Shown here one piece after another: positions 29,449 to 37,171 of a stretch of 64,000 bases of DNA. The notes beneath the pieces are model-generated. The model did no database searches. It saw nothing but the letters and a program-made list of their open reading frames with translations, and had not been told where the DNA came from. Source of the DNA: Microbacterium sp. RU33B (lineage in GTDB: Bacteria > Actinomycetota > Actinomycetes > Actinomycetales > Microbacteriaceae); the NCBI RefSeq assembly GCF_900155915.1, contig NZ_FTPO01000001.1:1488001-1552000 (forward strand), written 5' to 3'. The translations under genes and the position numbers were made by a program. Numbering within the stretch: the stretch's first letter is position 1; the number at the start of each line of letters is the position of its first letter.

Positions 29449-30615
29449 TCACGACCACGCCGCATCGAATCGTGCCCGCAGATCGTGGAATCGCTCGACC
29501 GGCTCGTTGGCGAACACGAGCCGGACGTAGCGGTCTCCCGCCGGCCCCCATCCCGTCATCGGCGTCGCGGCGATCCGTCCGTGCTCGAAGAGACGCTCCA
29601 CCGCGGCGGGCGCGGACAGGCCCAGCGGAGTGGTGTCGATGAGGAGCGACCAGCCGCCGTGCGGGCGGATCACCGGATAGCCGTCGAGCTGCTCGACGAT
29701 CGCATCGCATCGCGCCTTCCACACCGCCGTCGCCCGGGCGACGTCCTCGTCGGCGTCGGGAGCCGTCAACGCGGCTGCGACCGCCTCCTGCGCGATGCCC
29801 ACCTGGCAGACCACGTTGCTCAAGCCCACGAGATTGATGTCGCGGAGGATCTCCGCCGGCCCGACGACCCACCCGACGCGCCAGCCGATCATGCGCAGCT
29901 CCTTCGACGCGGCGCCGACGGTGATGGTGCGCGCGGCCAGCTCCTCGATCTGCGCAGGATGGACGCGCTCCTCGTCGTCGAAGCGGATGCGCTCCATGGC
30001 CGCGTCGTAGATCAGCCACGCGTCGACGGCGTCCAGTGCGCGCGCCAGGGCCTCCCACTGCGCCCGGCCGAGCACGGATCCGGTCGGCATGGCCGGCGAC
30101 ATCATGAGCACGGCCGCCGTCCGAGGGGTCACCGCGGCGGCGAGGCGATCGGGGTCGATCCGCCAGCCTTCCGGTGTCGGATCGAGCCCGACGAATCTCG
30201 GTACTCCTCCGGCGAGGCGGATGCGGTTCACGAGCCCCGCATAGATCGGGTCGACGATCACGACCTCGTCGCCCGGCTCCACGAGGGCGAGCAGGGTGTT
30301 CAGGATGCCGTTCAGCCCGCCGGCCGTGATGATGCACTCCGTCGCGGGATCGTACTCGCGCCCGGAGTGGCGTCCCACGTGTCGAGCGGCGGCTTCGCGC
30401 AGCGACATCGCCCCCTGGAACGGCAGGTAGCTGTTGGCCGCGTCCTCGTCGATCGCTGCGAGCGTCCGGCTGATCGCGACGGCGGGAGGGCGGATGTCGG
30501 TGTCGAGGTTCTCGAGCCGCAGCATCGACGGGTCGCCGAGCGCGTCCGCGCGGTCGCGACAGATCTGGGGATCCCGTTGAGCGACCTTCTCACGGGGGAG
30601 CGGTTCGAGGCTCAC
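29449..30615 (-). CDS. Pyridoxal phosphate-dependent aminotransferase, class I/II
   Basis: A fold-type I aminotransferase of about 388 residues. SYLPFQGAMSLREAAARHV, GGLNGILNTLLALVEPGDEV and the PLP lysine in ASKELRMIGWRVGW are clear; a conserved Arg near VRLVFANEP binds the substrate carboxylate. The specific amino acid is unknown. The start is uncertain: GTG at 30615 gives a family-like N-terminus (AQRDPQICRDRADALGDPSM), whereas ATG at 30525 would give 358 residues. With the first choice it overlaps, on the opposite strand, the remnant of an XRE-cupin regulator. No Shine-Dalgarno is convincing for either. Confidence 0.85.
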   Translation of the reverse strand: MSLEPLPREKVAQRDPQICRDRADALGDPSMLRLENLDTDIRPPAVAISRTLAAIDEDAANSYLPFQGAMSLREAAARHVGRHSGREYDPATECIITAGGLNGILNTLLALVEPGDEVVIVDPIYAGLVNRIRLAGGVPRFVGLDPTPEGWRIDPDRLAAAVTPRTAAVLMMSPAMPTGSVLGRAQWEALARALDAVDAWLIYDAAMERIRFDDEERVHPAQIEELAARTITVGAASKELRMIGWRVGWVVGPAEILRDINLVGLSNVVCQVGIAQEAVAAALTAPDADEDVARATAVWKARCDAIVEQLDGYPVIRPHGGWSLLIDTTPLGLSAPAAVERLFEHGRIAATPMTGWGPAGDRYVRLVFANEPVERFHDLRARFDAAWS

Positions 30616-30948
30616 GGCGAGGCCGCACGCGCCCGTGGGCAGAGCATCGACGCTGCGCTCCTCGACCGGTGGGCGGATGAGACGCGTGTGACGGAGGTCT
30701 ACCGCATCGTCATCAGCCCGGAGACCCGACGCTCGCTCGCGCACGCGCCGGGGGTCACCGAGATCCTCACGCTGATCGAAGGCGAGGCGGAGGTGGGCGA
30801 TGCCGACGCGTCGGTGCGACTCCGCGCCGGCGACACTCACGCGTTCGCCGGCGACACAGCTCATCTGTACCGGGGGATCTCGCCGCGCTCGGTCGGCATC
30901 CTGATCATGGGTTACCCCACGGGGAGCGCTGGATCGTCAGTGAGTTGA
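30546..30948 (+). pseudogene. Remnant of an XRE-cupin transcriptional regulator (N-terminus missing)
   Basis: This frame encodes the last turn of an XRE helix-turn-helix (TDLGIPLSDLLTGE) followed by a complete cupin domain (VTEVYRIVISPETRR, then GEAEVGDADASVRLRAGDTHAF and the end GILIMGYP). The first 55 or so residues of the DNA-binding domain are absent; the DNA where they should be encodes the N-terminus of the leftward aminotransferase. It could still be translated from TTG 30577 or GTG 30688 as a free cupin. The intact regulator at 54632 shows what is missing. Likely a deletion that fused the two divergent genes. Confidence 0.55.
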
Positions 30949-30963
30949 CATAATGTGCATTAT
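30945..30963. promoter_or_regulatory. AT-rich palindrome next to a TTGACA element
   Basis: TTGACA at 30945-30950 runs into ATAATGTGCATTAT (30950-30963), an inverted repeat with 6-base arms and a 2-base centre. It is strikingly AT-rich for this genome and lies in the 42-base gap between two genes that end toward each other. It resembles a repressor operator, but no gene starts nearby on either strand; function unknown. Confidence 0.4.
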
Positions 30964-30990
30964 CGGCGATTACGTCGAGAAGCGAAAACG

Positions 30991-31245
30991 TCACAGGACG
31001 AGGTTGCGCACGGCGCCGATCACCAGCCGCGAACCGGCGGGGTCGTTCAGGATCGTCAGGAGCGTGTGCGTGCAGCCGCGACAACGCACGATCACCGCGA
31101 ACTCGTCCCGCTCGACCGTCGTCGTCGCCAGCGGCGCCGTCGCTCCGCACGCGCCGCACTCCGCCTGGATCATCGTCGCGTCGCGCGACAGCAGCTCGGT
31201 GAAGATCCCGGCCAGCGCATTGCCGTCGACGAGCTCGTACGTCAT
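30991..31245 (-). CDS. DUF6510 protein, two CxxC zinc-ribbon-like
   Basis: An 84-residue cytoplasmic protein. It has two CxxC pairs, ECGACGAT (about 29-36) and RCRGCTH (about 54-60), likely binding one zinc ion or acting as a redox dithiol, and a start MTYELVDGNALAG typical of DUF6510. No function is established. Its ATG overlaps the TGA of the flavin reductase gene by one base (TGATG), and it is last of three genes with the molybdopterin oxidoreductase, so it probably supports that enzyme pair. Confidence 0.8.
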   Translation of the reverse strand: MTYELVDGNALAGIFTELLSRDATMIQAECGACGATAPLATTTVERDEFAVIVRCRGCTHTLLTILNDPAGSRLVIGAVRNLVL

Positions 31246-31979
31246 CACAGCCCTCCGAATCGCTCGGTGCGGATGCGCAGCGGCGGATGCCCGCGCGCCA
31301 CGAGAGATCGTGCGACGGCCTCGACGAATGCCGTCGGCCCGCACACGAAGATCAGCGGATCGTCGGCCACCGGCCACACGGCGGCGTCCAGGCGCTCGGC
31401 ATCCAGCCGACCGGTCGCACCGCTCCACCCGGCGGGAGCGGCTCGCGTGTACACCCACTCCACGGGGATCTCCCCCGGCAGCGATTCCATCTCATCGCGA
31501 TATATCGCGTCTTCGGCGGTCCGGACGGAGTAGAGCAGACGGAAGCGCTGTCCGGATGCCGCCGCCAGCCGCGCCCGCACCATCGCCCGGAGCGGGACGA
31601 TTCCCGAGCCTCCCGCGATGAGCTGCACCGGGGAGGCATCCGCTGCATTCCAGACGAAGTAGCCCCCGAGGGGTCCGAGCACCTCGAGCTCGTCCCCCGG
31701 CCGCACGTCGCGCACGAGGTACGGCGACACCTCGCCGTCGGGCACCTCGTCGACGGCGAGTTCGATCTCTTCGCCTGTGCCGGCGAGCCCGAGGGAGTAC
31801 GACCGTACAGCCTGGTAGCCGTCGTCGGCCGTGAGCCGCACATCGACGTGCTGGCCCGGCAGCGACCCGGGCCACTGCGGAACAGCGAGGCGGAGGATCC
31901 GCGCGTGCGGCGTCGCTTCGGACACCGCCGCGACGGTCGCCGCGCGCCAGTGCACGCCGCTCGCCGGACGCCCGCTCAC
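31245..31979 (-). CDS. FAD-binding ferredoxin-NADP reductase-like oxidoreductase
   Basis: A 244-residue reductase. RSYSLGL (about 60) is the FAD-binding RxYS motif, GGSGIVPLRAM (about 120) the NAD(P)H-binding glycine motif, and FVCGPTAFVEA (about 208) the conserved CGP segment. There is no 2Fe-2S domain, so it must pass electrons to a separate partner, most simply the molybdopterin protein encoded upstream. GTG start overlaps that gene's stop as GTGA. The frame is open much further upstream but only as a shadow of the neighbour. Confidence 0.88.
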   Translation of the reverse strand: MSGRPASGVHWRAATVAAVSEATPHARILRLAVPQWPGSLPGQHVDVRLTADDGYQAVRSYSLGLAGTGEEIELAVDEVPDGEVSPYLVRDVRPGDELEVLGPLGGYFVWNAADASPVQLIAGGSGIVPLRAMVRARLAAASGQRFRLLYSVRTAEDAIYRDEMESLPGEIPVEWVYTRAAPAGWSGATGRLDAERLDAAVWPVADDPLIFVCGPTAFVEAVARSLVARGHPPLRIRTERFGGL

Positions 31980-32569
31980 CAATAGCGCTCCTCTGTCCAG
32001 GGATCGCCGTGCAGGTGGTAGCCGTTCTGCTCCCAGAATCCGGGTTCGTCGCGCTCCTGCAGGACCAGGCCGCGGATCCACTTCGCGCTCTTCCAGAAGT
32101 ACAGGTGCGGCACCAGGAGCCTCGCCGGGCCGCCGTGCTCGGGCGCGAGGGGCTGTCCGTCGAACTCGTACGCGATCCACGCCCGTCCACCGAGCAGATC
32201 TGCGAGCGGAACGTTCGTCGTGTAGCCGCCGTAGCAGTGCGCCATCACGTAGGCGTCGGCTGAATCGACGCCTTCGAGCAGCGTGTCGAGCGAGACCCCT
32301 CGCCAGCTCGTGTCGAGTTTCGACCACCTCGTGACGCAGTGGATGTCGGTCGCGACCTCCTCCGAAGGCAGAGCCAGGAACTCGTCCCACGTCCAGCTCG
32401 TCGTGACCCCCTTCTCGGTGCGGATCACGAACCGCCACTCCCCCAGCGGGATCTGCGGCGTGGGTCCGGCCGACAGCACCGGGAAGTCGGCCGTGAGGTA
32501 CTGACCGGGCGGCAGTCGCGGGTCGGACTCGCGACGGCGCGCCCCGAAACCGCGGGACAGGATCGCCAT
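31976..32569 (-). CDS. Sulfite oxidase-like molybdopterin-dependent oxidoreductase
   Basis: A 197-residue single-domain protein of the SUOX/MsrP fold. The molybdenum-binding cysteine lies in DIHCVTRWSKLDTSW (about 80-94), and AHCYGGYTTNVPL, WIAYEFDGQPLAPEHGGPAR and FWKSAKWIRGL line the cofactor site. Unlike MsrP it has no Tat or Sec signal, so it is cytoplasmic. Substrate unknown. It is first in a tightly overlapped operon with a flavin reductase and a DUF6510 protein. Start ATG 32569 (MAILSRGFGA); it is divergent from the AEC transporter. Confidence 0.88.
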   Translation of the reverse strand: MAILSRGFGARRRESDPRLPPGQYLTADFPVLSAGPTPQIPLGEWRFVIRTEKGVTTSWTWDEFLALPSEEVATDIHCVTRWSKLDTSWRGVSLDTLLEGVDSADAYVMAHCYGGYTTNVPLADLLGGRAWIAYEFDGQPLAPEHGGPARLLVPHLYFWKSAKWIRGLVLQERDEPGFWEQNGYHLHGDPWTEERYW

Positions 32570-32644
32570 GCCGCACAAACTACTCCCCCGCGGCCGCCGA
32601 CGGGGAGACCTTCCGCCGCGCCGTGGCACTGTCGCCCGCGGCCC

Positions 32645-32656
32645 TAGGCTCGGATC
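32645..32656 (+). promoter_or_regulatory. Leaderless promoter of AEC transporter
   Basis: TAGGCT at 32645-32650, six bases, then ATG at 32657. No Shine-Dalgarno. Confidence 0.5.
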
Positions 32657-33577
32657 ATGCTGGAGTCGCTCACCGGATTCGTCGTGGTGGGCCTCGCGAT
32701 CCTCGTCGGGTGGATCCTCGGGCGCATCGATCTGCTCGGCGAGCACGCCCGGCCCGTGCTGAGTCGGCTGACGTTCTTCGTGCTCTCCCCGTTCCTCCTC
32801 TTCGTGGTGCTGGCCGAAGCCGATGTGAAGATGCTCTTCTCGTCGCTGCTCCCCGTGTCGGCGATCGCGGCCATCGCGGTCATGGCGATGTTCGTCGTCG
32901 TCTCGCGGTTCGTGTGGCATCGCCCGGTGGGCGACGTCGTCATCGGCGCCCTCTCGGCCGGACAGGTCAACTCCAACAACATCGGCATCCCGCTGTCGCT
33001 CTACCTGCTGGGCAGCGCCGCGTACCCGGCTCCCGTGATCCTCCTGCAGCTGCTCGCGTTCACTCCTGTGACGATGGCGATCCTGGATGCCGCGACCTCC
33101 GGGCGTCGCTCGTTCCTGCGCACCCTCGGCCGCACCGTGTCGAACCCGATCGTGCTCGGCTCGGTGCTCGGTGTGCTGGTCGCGGTCAGCGGTCTCGATC
33201 TTCCGCCGGTCGTCATGGAACCCGCACGGCTCATCGCGAACGCCTGCGTTCCGGTCCTGCTGATCTCCTACGGCATCTCGCTGTACGGCCAGCGCGTGCT
33301 CGGTGCGTCCGGGCGCCGACGCGACGTCGTCCTCGCCACGTCTCTGAAGCTCCTCGTGATGCCCGCCGTCGCCTGGGCGATCGGGCGGTTCGTCTTCGAC
33401 CTCCCCGACCACGATGTGCTGGTGGTCGTCGTGCTGGCCGCCCTTCCGACCGCGCAGAACGTGTTCAACTACGCCCAGCGCTACGGCGTCGGCGAGACGA
33501 TCTCCCGCGACACGATCTTCCTGACGACGATCGGGTGCGTGCCGATCCTGTTGCTGGCGACCGTCATTCTCGGCTGA
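32657..33577 (+). CDS. AEC family (auxin efflux carrier-like) transporter
   Basis: A 306-residue protein with about ten membrane helices in two inverted halves. Family marks are FVLSPFLLFVVLAEAD in the second helix region, GQVNSNNIGIPLSLYL (about 101-116, conserved Asn-rich crossover) and PTAQNVFNYAQRYG (about 268-281). AEC carriers export organic acids such as malate or amino-acid derivatives; the substrate is not evident. It stands alone between the leftward redox operon and the hdeD-like gene. Confidence 0.88.
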   Translation: MLESLTGFVVVGLAILVGWILGRIDLLGEHARPVLSRLTFFVLSPFLLFVVLAEADVKMLFSSLLPVSAIAAIAVMAMFVVVSRFVWHRPVGDVVIGALSAGQVNSNNIGIPLSLYLLGSAAYPAPVILLQLLAFTPVTMAILDAATSGRRSFLRTLGRTVSNPIVLGSVLGVLVAVSGLDLPPVVMEPARLIANACVPVLLISYGISLYGQRVLGASGRRRDVVLATSLKLLVMPAVAWAIGRFVFDLPDHDVLVVVVLAALPTAQNVFNYAQRYGVGETISRDTIFLTTIGCVPILLLATVILG

Positions 33578-33615
33578 AACGCCCGAGATTCCCCCGCAAC
33601 ACGCGGACGCGCTCG

Positions 33616-33674
33616 TTGTCCGACCTCACGCTGAGGTTTACCCTGAGAGCGATCCCCTCACAGGGAACTCTCAG
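33616..33674 (+). promoter_or_regulatory. Promoter and inverted repeat upstream of hdeD-like gene
   Basis: TTGTCC at 33616-33621, a 17-base spacer and TACCCT at 33639-33644. An interrupted inverted repeat, CTGAGAG (33643-33649) with CTCTCAG (33668-33674) and an inner TCCC/GGGA pair, starts at the -10 and covers the expected start site. It could be an operator or, if transcription starts earlier, a leader hairpin ahead of the Shine-Dalgarno AGAAAGG. Confidence 0.5.
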
Positions 33675-33688
33675 AAAGGGCCCCCCTC

Positions 33689-34249
33689 ATGTCTGCAGCA
33701 ACCGGCGCCGAAAAGGCCGCCGTCAACGGAATCCGCACCGCACTCGGTGTCGGCGGCGTTCTCGCGCTCATCGTCGGAATCCTGATCCTCGTCTGGCCGG
33801 GCAAGACCGCGGCCGTCGTGGCGATCATGATCGCCATCTACCTCGTGATCGCCGGTCTCGTCTACGCGGGTCTCGGCATCTTCAGCAAGGAGAAGGGCGG
33901 CTGGTCGCGCGTCGGCCACATCGCCCTCGGTGTCGTCTTCGTCATCGCGGGTGTGCTCGCGATGATCTCGCCGCTCGCGTTCGCCGGCTGGCTCGCGCTC
34001 TTCCTCGCGATCCTGCTCGGCATCACGTGGATCATCGAGGGCGTCGTGGCACTGTCCACCCTCGGCGACTCGTCGTCGAAGGGATGGTCGGTCTTCTTCG
34101 CCATCATCAGCATCATCGCCGGTATCGTCGTGCTGTTCTCCCCGCTGTGGGCAGCCGTCGTGCTCTGGTGGATCCTCGGCATCTCGCTGGTCGTGCTCGG
34201 CATCATCAACATCGTGCGCGCCTTCACGTTCGGCAAGAAGAGCCTCTGA
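33689..34249 (+). CDS. HdeD family membrane protein (DUF308)
   Basis: A 186-residue protein with six predicted membrane helices in three pairs, the DUF308/HdeD layout: VGGVLALIVGILILVWPGK (about 24-42), a second group around GHIALGVVFVIAGVLAM and a third ending AVVLWWILGISLVVLG. E. coli HdeD is an acid-stress protein; the actinobacterial members are uncharacterised. AGAAAGG precedes the ATG after a C-run. A 13-bp hairpin follows the gene. Confidence 0.88.
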   Translation: MSAATGAEKAAVNGIRTALGVGGVLALIVGILILVWPGKTAAVVAIMIAIYLVIAGLVYAGLGIFSKEKGGWSRVGHIALGVVFVIAGVLAMISPLAFAGWLALFLAILLGITWIIEGVVALSTLGDSSSKGWSVFFAIISIIAGIVVLFSPLWAAVVLWWILGISLVVLGIINIVRAFTFGKKSL

Positions 34250-34263
34250 CCTTCTGCACGCAG

Positions 34264-34291
34264 GCGGGCCCGGAGATCTCTCCGGGCCCGC
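34264..34291 (+). terminator. Hairpin terminator between convergent genes
   Basis: GCGGGCCCGGAGA and TCTCCGGGCCCGC form a perfect 13-bp inverted repeat with a two-base centre (a slightly shorter stem in RNA), followed by TTCGTT. It separates the rightward hdeD-like gene from the leftward S9 peptidase. Confidence 0.8.
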
Positions 34292-34308
34292 TTCGTTCGT
34301 CGTGCGCG

Positions 34309-36288
34309 TCAGACGGGGAGTCTGCGGTTCCACCAGTCGAGGACCGCCGCGAACCGCTCGACGCGGTGGCGCGGCTGGCCGCCCCGGGTGAGCTCGTGGT
34401 CCTCCCCCGGGAAGATCAGCATCTCGGCATCGGTCCCCTGCCGCTTCAGCGCCGAGTAGTACCGCGTCGCCTGTTCGAGCGGGCAGCGGAAGTCCAGCTC
34501 GGAGTGCAGCACGAGCGTCGGAGTCGTGACCTGCCCGACGACCTCGAGCGGGCTCTGGCGCGCCATGTCGTCGGCGTGGAGGCCGACGTACTCGTCGCCG
34601 AAGAACGAGCCGATGTCGCTCGTGCCCTGGAACGAGACGGGATCGAGGAAGCCGCGTTCGACGATGGCGCCCGCGAAACGGTGGTCGTGGGCGATGACCC
34701 ACGCCGTCATGTACCCGCCGTACGACCCGCCCATGACACCGACCCGCTCGGCGTCCAGTGACGCGTCGGCGGCCAGCACCCCGTCGAAGAAGTCGATGAT
34801 GTCGGTGTAGTCCAGGGTGCCCATCGCCTGCCGGATGCTGCGTCCGTGCGCGCGCCCGTAGCCCGCCGACCCGCGGGGATTGCAGTACGCGACGGCGTAG
34901 CCCGCATCCACGAGGACCTGCGTCTCATCGAACGGGTGTATGCCGTACTGCGCATACGGTCCGCCGTGGATCTGGAGGATCACCGGGAACGGGCCCTCGC
35001 CCTCGGGCTTGGCGACCCAGCCGTGCACGGGATAGCCGTCGCGGGCGCTGATCTCGACCTCCTGCGGGGCCGCGATGCCGGTGTCGCGGAGTGCGGAGCC
35101 GAGCTCGGTCACGACGCCGCCCGCCAGGTCGACGAGTTCGCCGAAGGAGTGCGGATAGGCGACGGATGCCACGATGGCACCGCCGTCGGAGGCCGCGTGG
35201 CCGTTCACCTCCACGTCGCCGTCGAGGAGGGACTCGATCGCCCCCGTGCGCGACACGCGAAGCAGCTCGACGCGCCCTCGCGTGCGGTTCTGGACGAGGA
35301 AGTCCTCGCCGACCGCGGTGATGTGACTGCCCACTTCGCCCAGATCGCTCGTGTCCGGGTCGGTGAGCCGGCGTGGACCGCCGGCGTCGAGGATCCAGAG
35401 GGCGTCACTGGCGGCGACGAAGTCGACGGGCGACTCCCGCAGCTCCGACGCCCGCAGAGCGATCACTCCGTCGGGCGCGACGGCGACCTCGGAGATCGAC
35501 AGTCCGGCGTCCCTCGAGACAACTTCCCGGACTTCGCCGCCGTCGACCCGGACGGCGACGAGCGGCGTGCGCAGATCGCGGACCGCGGGCTCGAGCTCAT
35601 CGGGCACGGTGAGGATCTCGGCGCCGTCCGCGGTGAAGACCACCCCGGCGTACGAGGCCGAGCCCTGCGTCAGCTGCACGGCCTCGTGCTGCACCACGGC
35701 CCGGCGGGGAGGCGTGTCTCCTTCCGGCCGGACCGCGGGGGCCGGCGCCACGGACGGCTCGGCCGACAGGTCGGGAGCGGCGACGACGAACACGTGCGCG
35801 GGCCTGTCGCCGATGTACCCGGCGCCGTTGGCATGCCAGCGGACACCGGTGATGCGACGTGGCGCCTCGGACGAGGCATCCAGCCCCTCCACCGTGCCGT
35901 AGCGACCGCGCTCGGGGACCGGCGCCGTGAACGCGAGTCGGGAGCCGTCGGGAGACCAGGCGAACGAGCGGATGCCGAGCGGGGCATCCGTCACCTGCAC
36001 GGGTTCTCCTCCCCCGGCCTCCACGATCCACAGCTGCGGCTTGTCCTTCGCGTCGCCGCGGACGAACGCCACCCGCGTGTCGTCGGGCGACAATCGCGGG
36101 GACGAGTCGGCGACGCCGCGCGTCAGCGGACGGGTCTCGCCCGAGCCCAGCTCGGCGCGGAACAGCCGTCCGACGTTGCGGTTCGCCTCGACCGACGGGC
36201 GCGACGTCGCGTAGACGGCGAAGGAGCCGTCTCGCGAGATCGTCGGGCGTCCGACGGAGACGAGCTTCTCGATGTCGTGTGCCCGCAC
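34309..36288 (-). CDS. S9 family peptidase (acylaminoacyl-peptidase/prolyl oligopeptidase type)
   Basis: A 659-residue protein with an N-terminal seven-blade propeller (repeats such as FAWSPDGSRLAFTA and SPRLSPDDTRVAFVRG) and a C-terminal alpha/beta hydrolase domain. The catalytic Ser is in GVMGGSYGGYMTAW (about 515), the Asp in HSELDFRCPL (about 600) and the His in PGEDHELTRGG (about 630). No signal peptide is present, so it is cytoplasmic. GTG start at 36288, one base after the SDR gene's stop, with GGGGAG upstream; the two genes are cotranscribed. Confidence 0.92.
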   Translation of the reverse strand: MRAHDIEKLVSVGRPTISRDGSFAVYATSRPSVEANRNVGRLFRAELGSGETRPLTRGVADSSPRLSPDDTRVAFVRGDAKDKPQLWIVEAGGGEPVQVTDAPLGIRSFAWSPDGSRLAFTAPVPERGRYGTVEGLDASSEAPRRITGVRWHANGAGYIGDRPAHVFVVAAPDLSAEPSVAPAPAVRPEGDTPPRRAVVQHEAVQLTQGSASYAGVVFTADGAEILTVPDELEPAVRDLRTPLVAVRVDGGEVREVVSRDAGLSISEVAVAPDGVIALRASELRESPVDFVAASDALWILDAGGPRRLTDPDTSDLGEVGSHITAVGEDFLVQNRTRGRVELLRVSRTGAIESLLDGDVEVNGHAASDGGAIVASVAYPHSFGELVDLAGGVVTELGSALRDTGIAAPQEVEISARDGYPVHGWVAKPEGEGPFPVILQIHGGPYAQYGIHPFDETQVLVDAGYAVAYCNPRGSAGYGRAHGRSIRQAMGTLDYTDIIDFFDGVLAADASLDAERVGVMGGSYGGYMTAWVIAHDHRFAGAIVERGFLDPVSFQGTSDIGSFFGDEYVGLHADDMARQSPLEVVGQVTTPTLVLHSELDFRCPLEQATRYYSALKRQGTDAEMLIFPGEDHELTRGGQPRHRVERFAAVLDWWNRRLPV

Positions 36289-36289
36289 G

Positions 36290-37054
36290 TCACTCCCCCG
36301 CGAACGACGTCGTGTCTCCGACGAGTCGCGTGTTGTCGCCCGGGACGGGGTCGACGGCGGCGCGCGCCACCTCGGCGGCGAACTCCGACACGTTGTAGAG
36401 CTTGCCGGCGTCCTCCCGGCGAGCGGAGATCGCACCCGGGTTCGCGCGCTCGAGCAGCGTCGCGGTGATCGTTCCCTCGATCATGTCGCCGGACACGACC
36501 GTGAAGCCCACGCCCTTCCCTTCGAGCGTCGGGATCCGCTCGCGGAGCGCGTCCTCGCCGGCGCGCTTGGACAGCGCGACGGGCTCGTACTCGGGCATCG
36601 TCGGGGTCGTGCGGATGAAGTGCGCCTGGTGGCTTGTCACGAACACGACGCGCGATCCGTCGCCGAGCAGCGGCAGCGCGGTCTCGAGAACATTCACCTG
36701 CGCATCGCGGTTGAGCTGAAGAGCGTAGTCGGCCGCCATGCCCGACTCCATGCCTCCGGAGGCGTTCAGCACGAGGATGTCGAGCGAGCCGAACGCGCGC
36801 TGCACCTCGTCGAACATCGCCTGCACCGACTCGGGGTCGGTGAGATCGGCGCCCACGACGAGCGCTTCGACGCCCAGGCCCCGCAGCTCGGTCGCGAGCT
36901 TCTCGGCGCGGGGCGCCTTGTTGCGGAAGTTGATCACGACGTTCGCTCCGGCCTCGGCGAAGTAGCGGACGGTGTCGGCGCCGATGCCGCGCGAGGATCC
37001 GGTGACGAGGGCGGTCTTCCCGCTGAGCGAGCCGGAAGGAAGGATCTGGGACAT
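36290..37054 (-). CDS. SDR family oxidoreductase with shifted catalytic motif
   Basis: A 254-residue Rossmann protein. TGSSRGIGADTVRYF (about 18-32) is the cofactor-binding TGxxxGIG motif, LNASGG the NAG-like motif and VFVTSHQAHF holds the catalytic Ser. The usual YxxxK is absent; the segment reads EYEPVALSKRAGED, with Tyr seven positions before the Lys. The enzyme may thus use another mechanism or have lost reductase activity, though the same spacing seems to recur in a group of actinobacterial SDRs. Substrate unknown. It precedes the S9 peptidase by one base. Confidence 0.88.
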   Translation of the reverse strand: MSQILPSGSLSGKTALVTGSSRGIGADTVRYFAEAGANVVINFRNKAPRAEKLATELRGLGVEALVVGADLTDPESVQAMFDEVQRAFGSLDILVLNASGGMESGMAADYALQLNRDAQVNVLETALPLLGDGSRVVFVTSHQAHFIRTTPTMPEYEPVALSKRAGEDALRERIPTLEGKGVGFTVVSGDMIEGTITATLLERANPGAISARREDAGKLYNVSEFAAEVARAAVDPVPGDNTRLVGDTTSFAGE

Positions 37055-37171
37055 GCGGGCGCTCCAGTGGTTCGGGGCCCGGGCGATGGATTATCCGGGC
37101 CGTCCACGAGCCTATCCAACGGCCCCGCCGCGAGCCCGGCTGTTAGGGTTCGAGAAAGGAAGGGAGACGTC

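Noticed and set aside
28216..30545. Long rightward frame through the terC and aminotransferase region
   Set aside because: Only its last 130 codons (the cupin remnant) are protein-like; the rest is a shadow of leftward genes.
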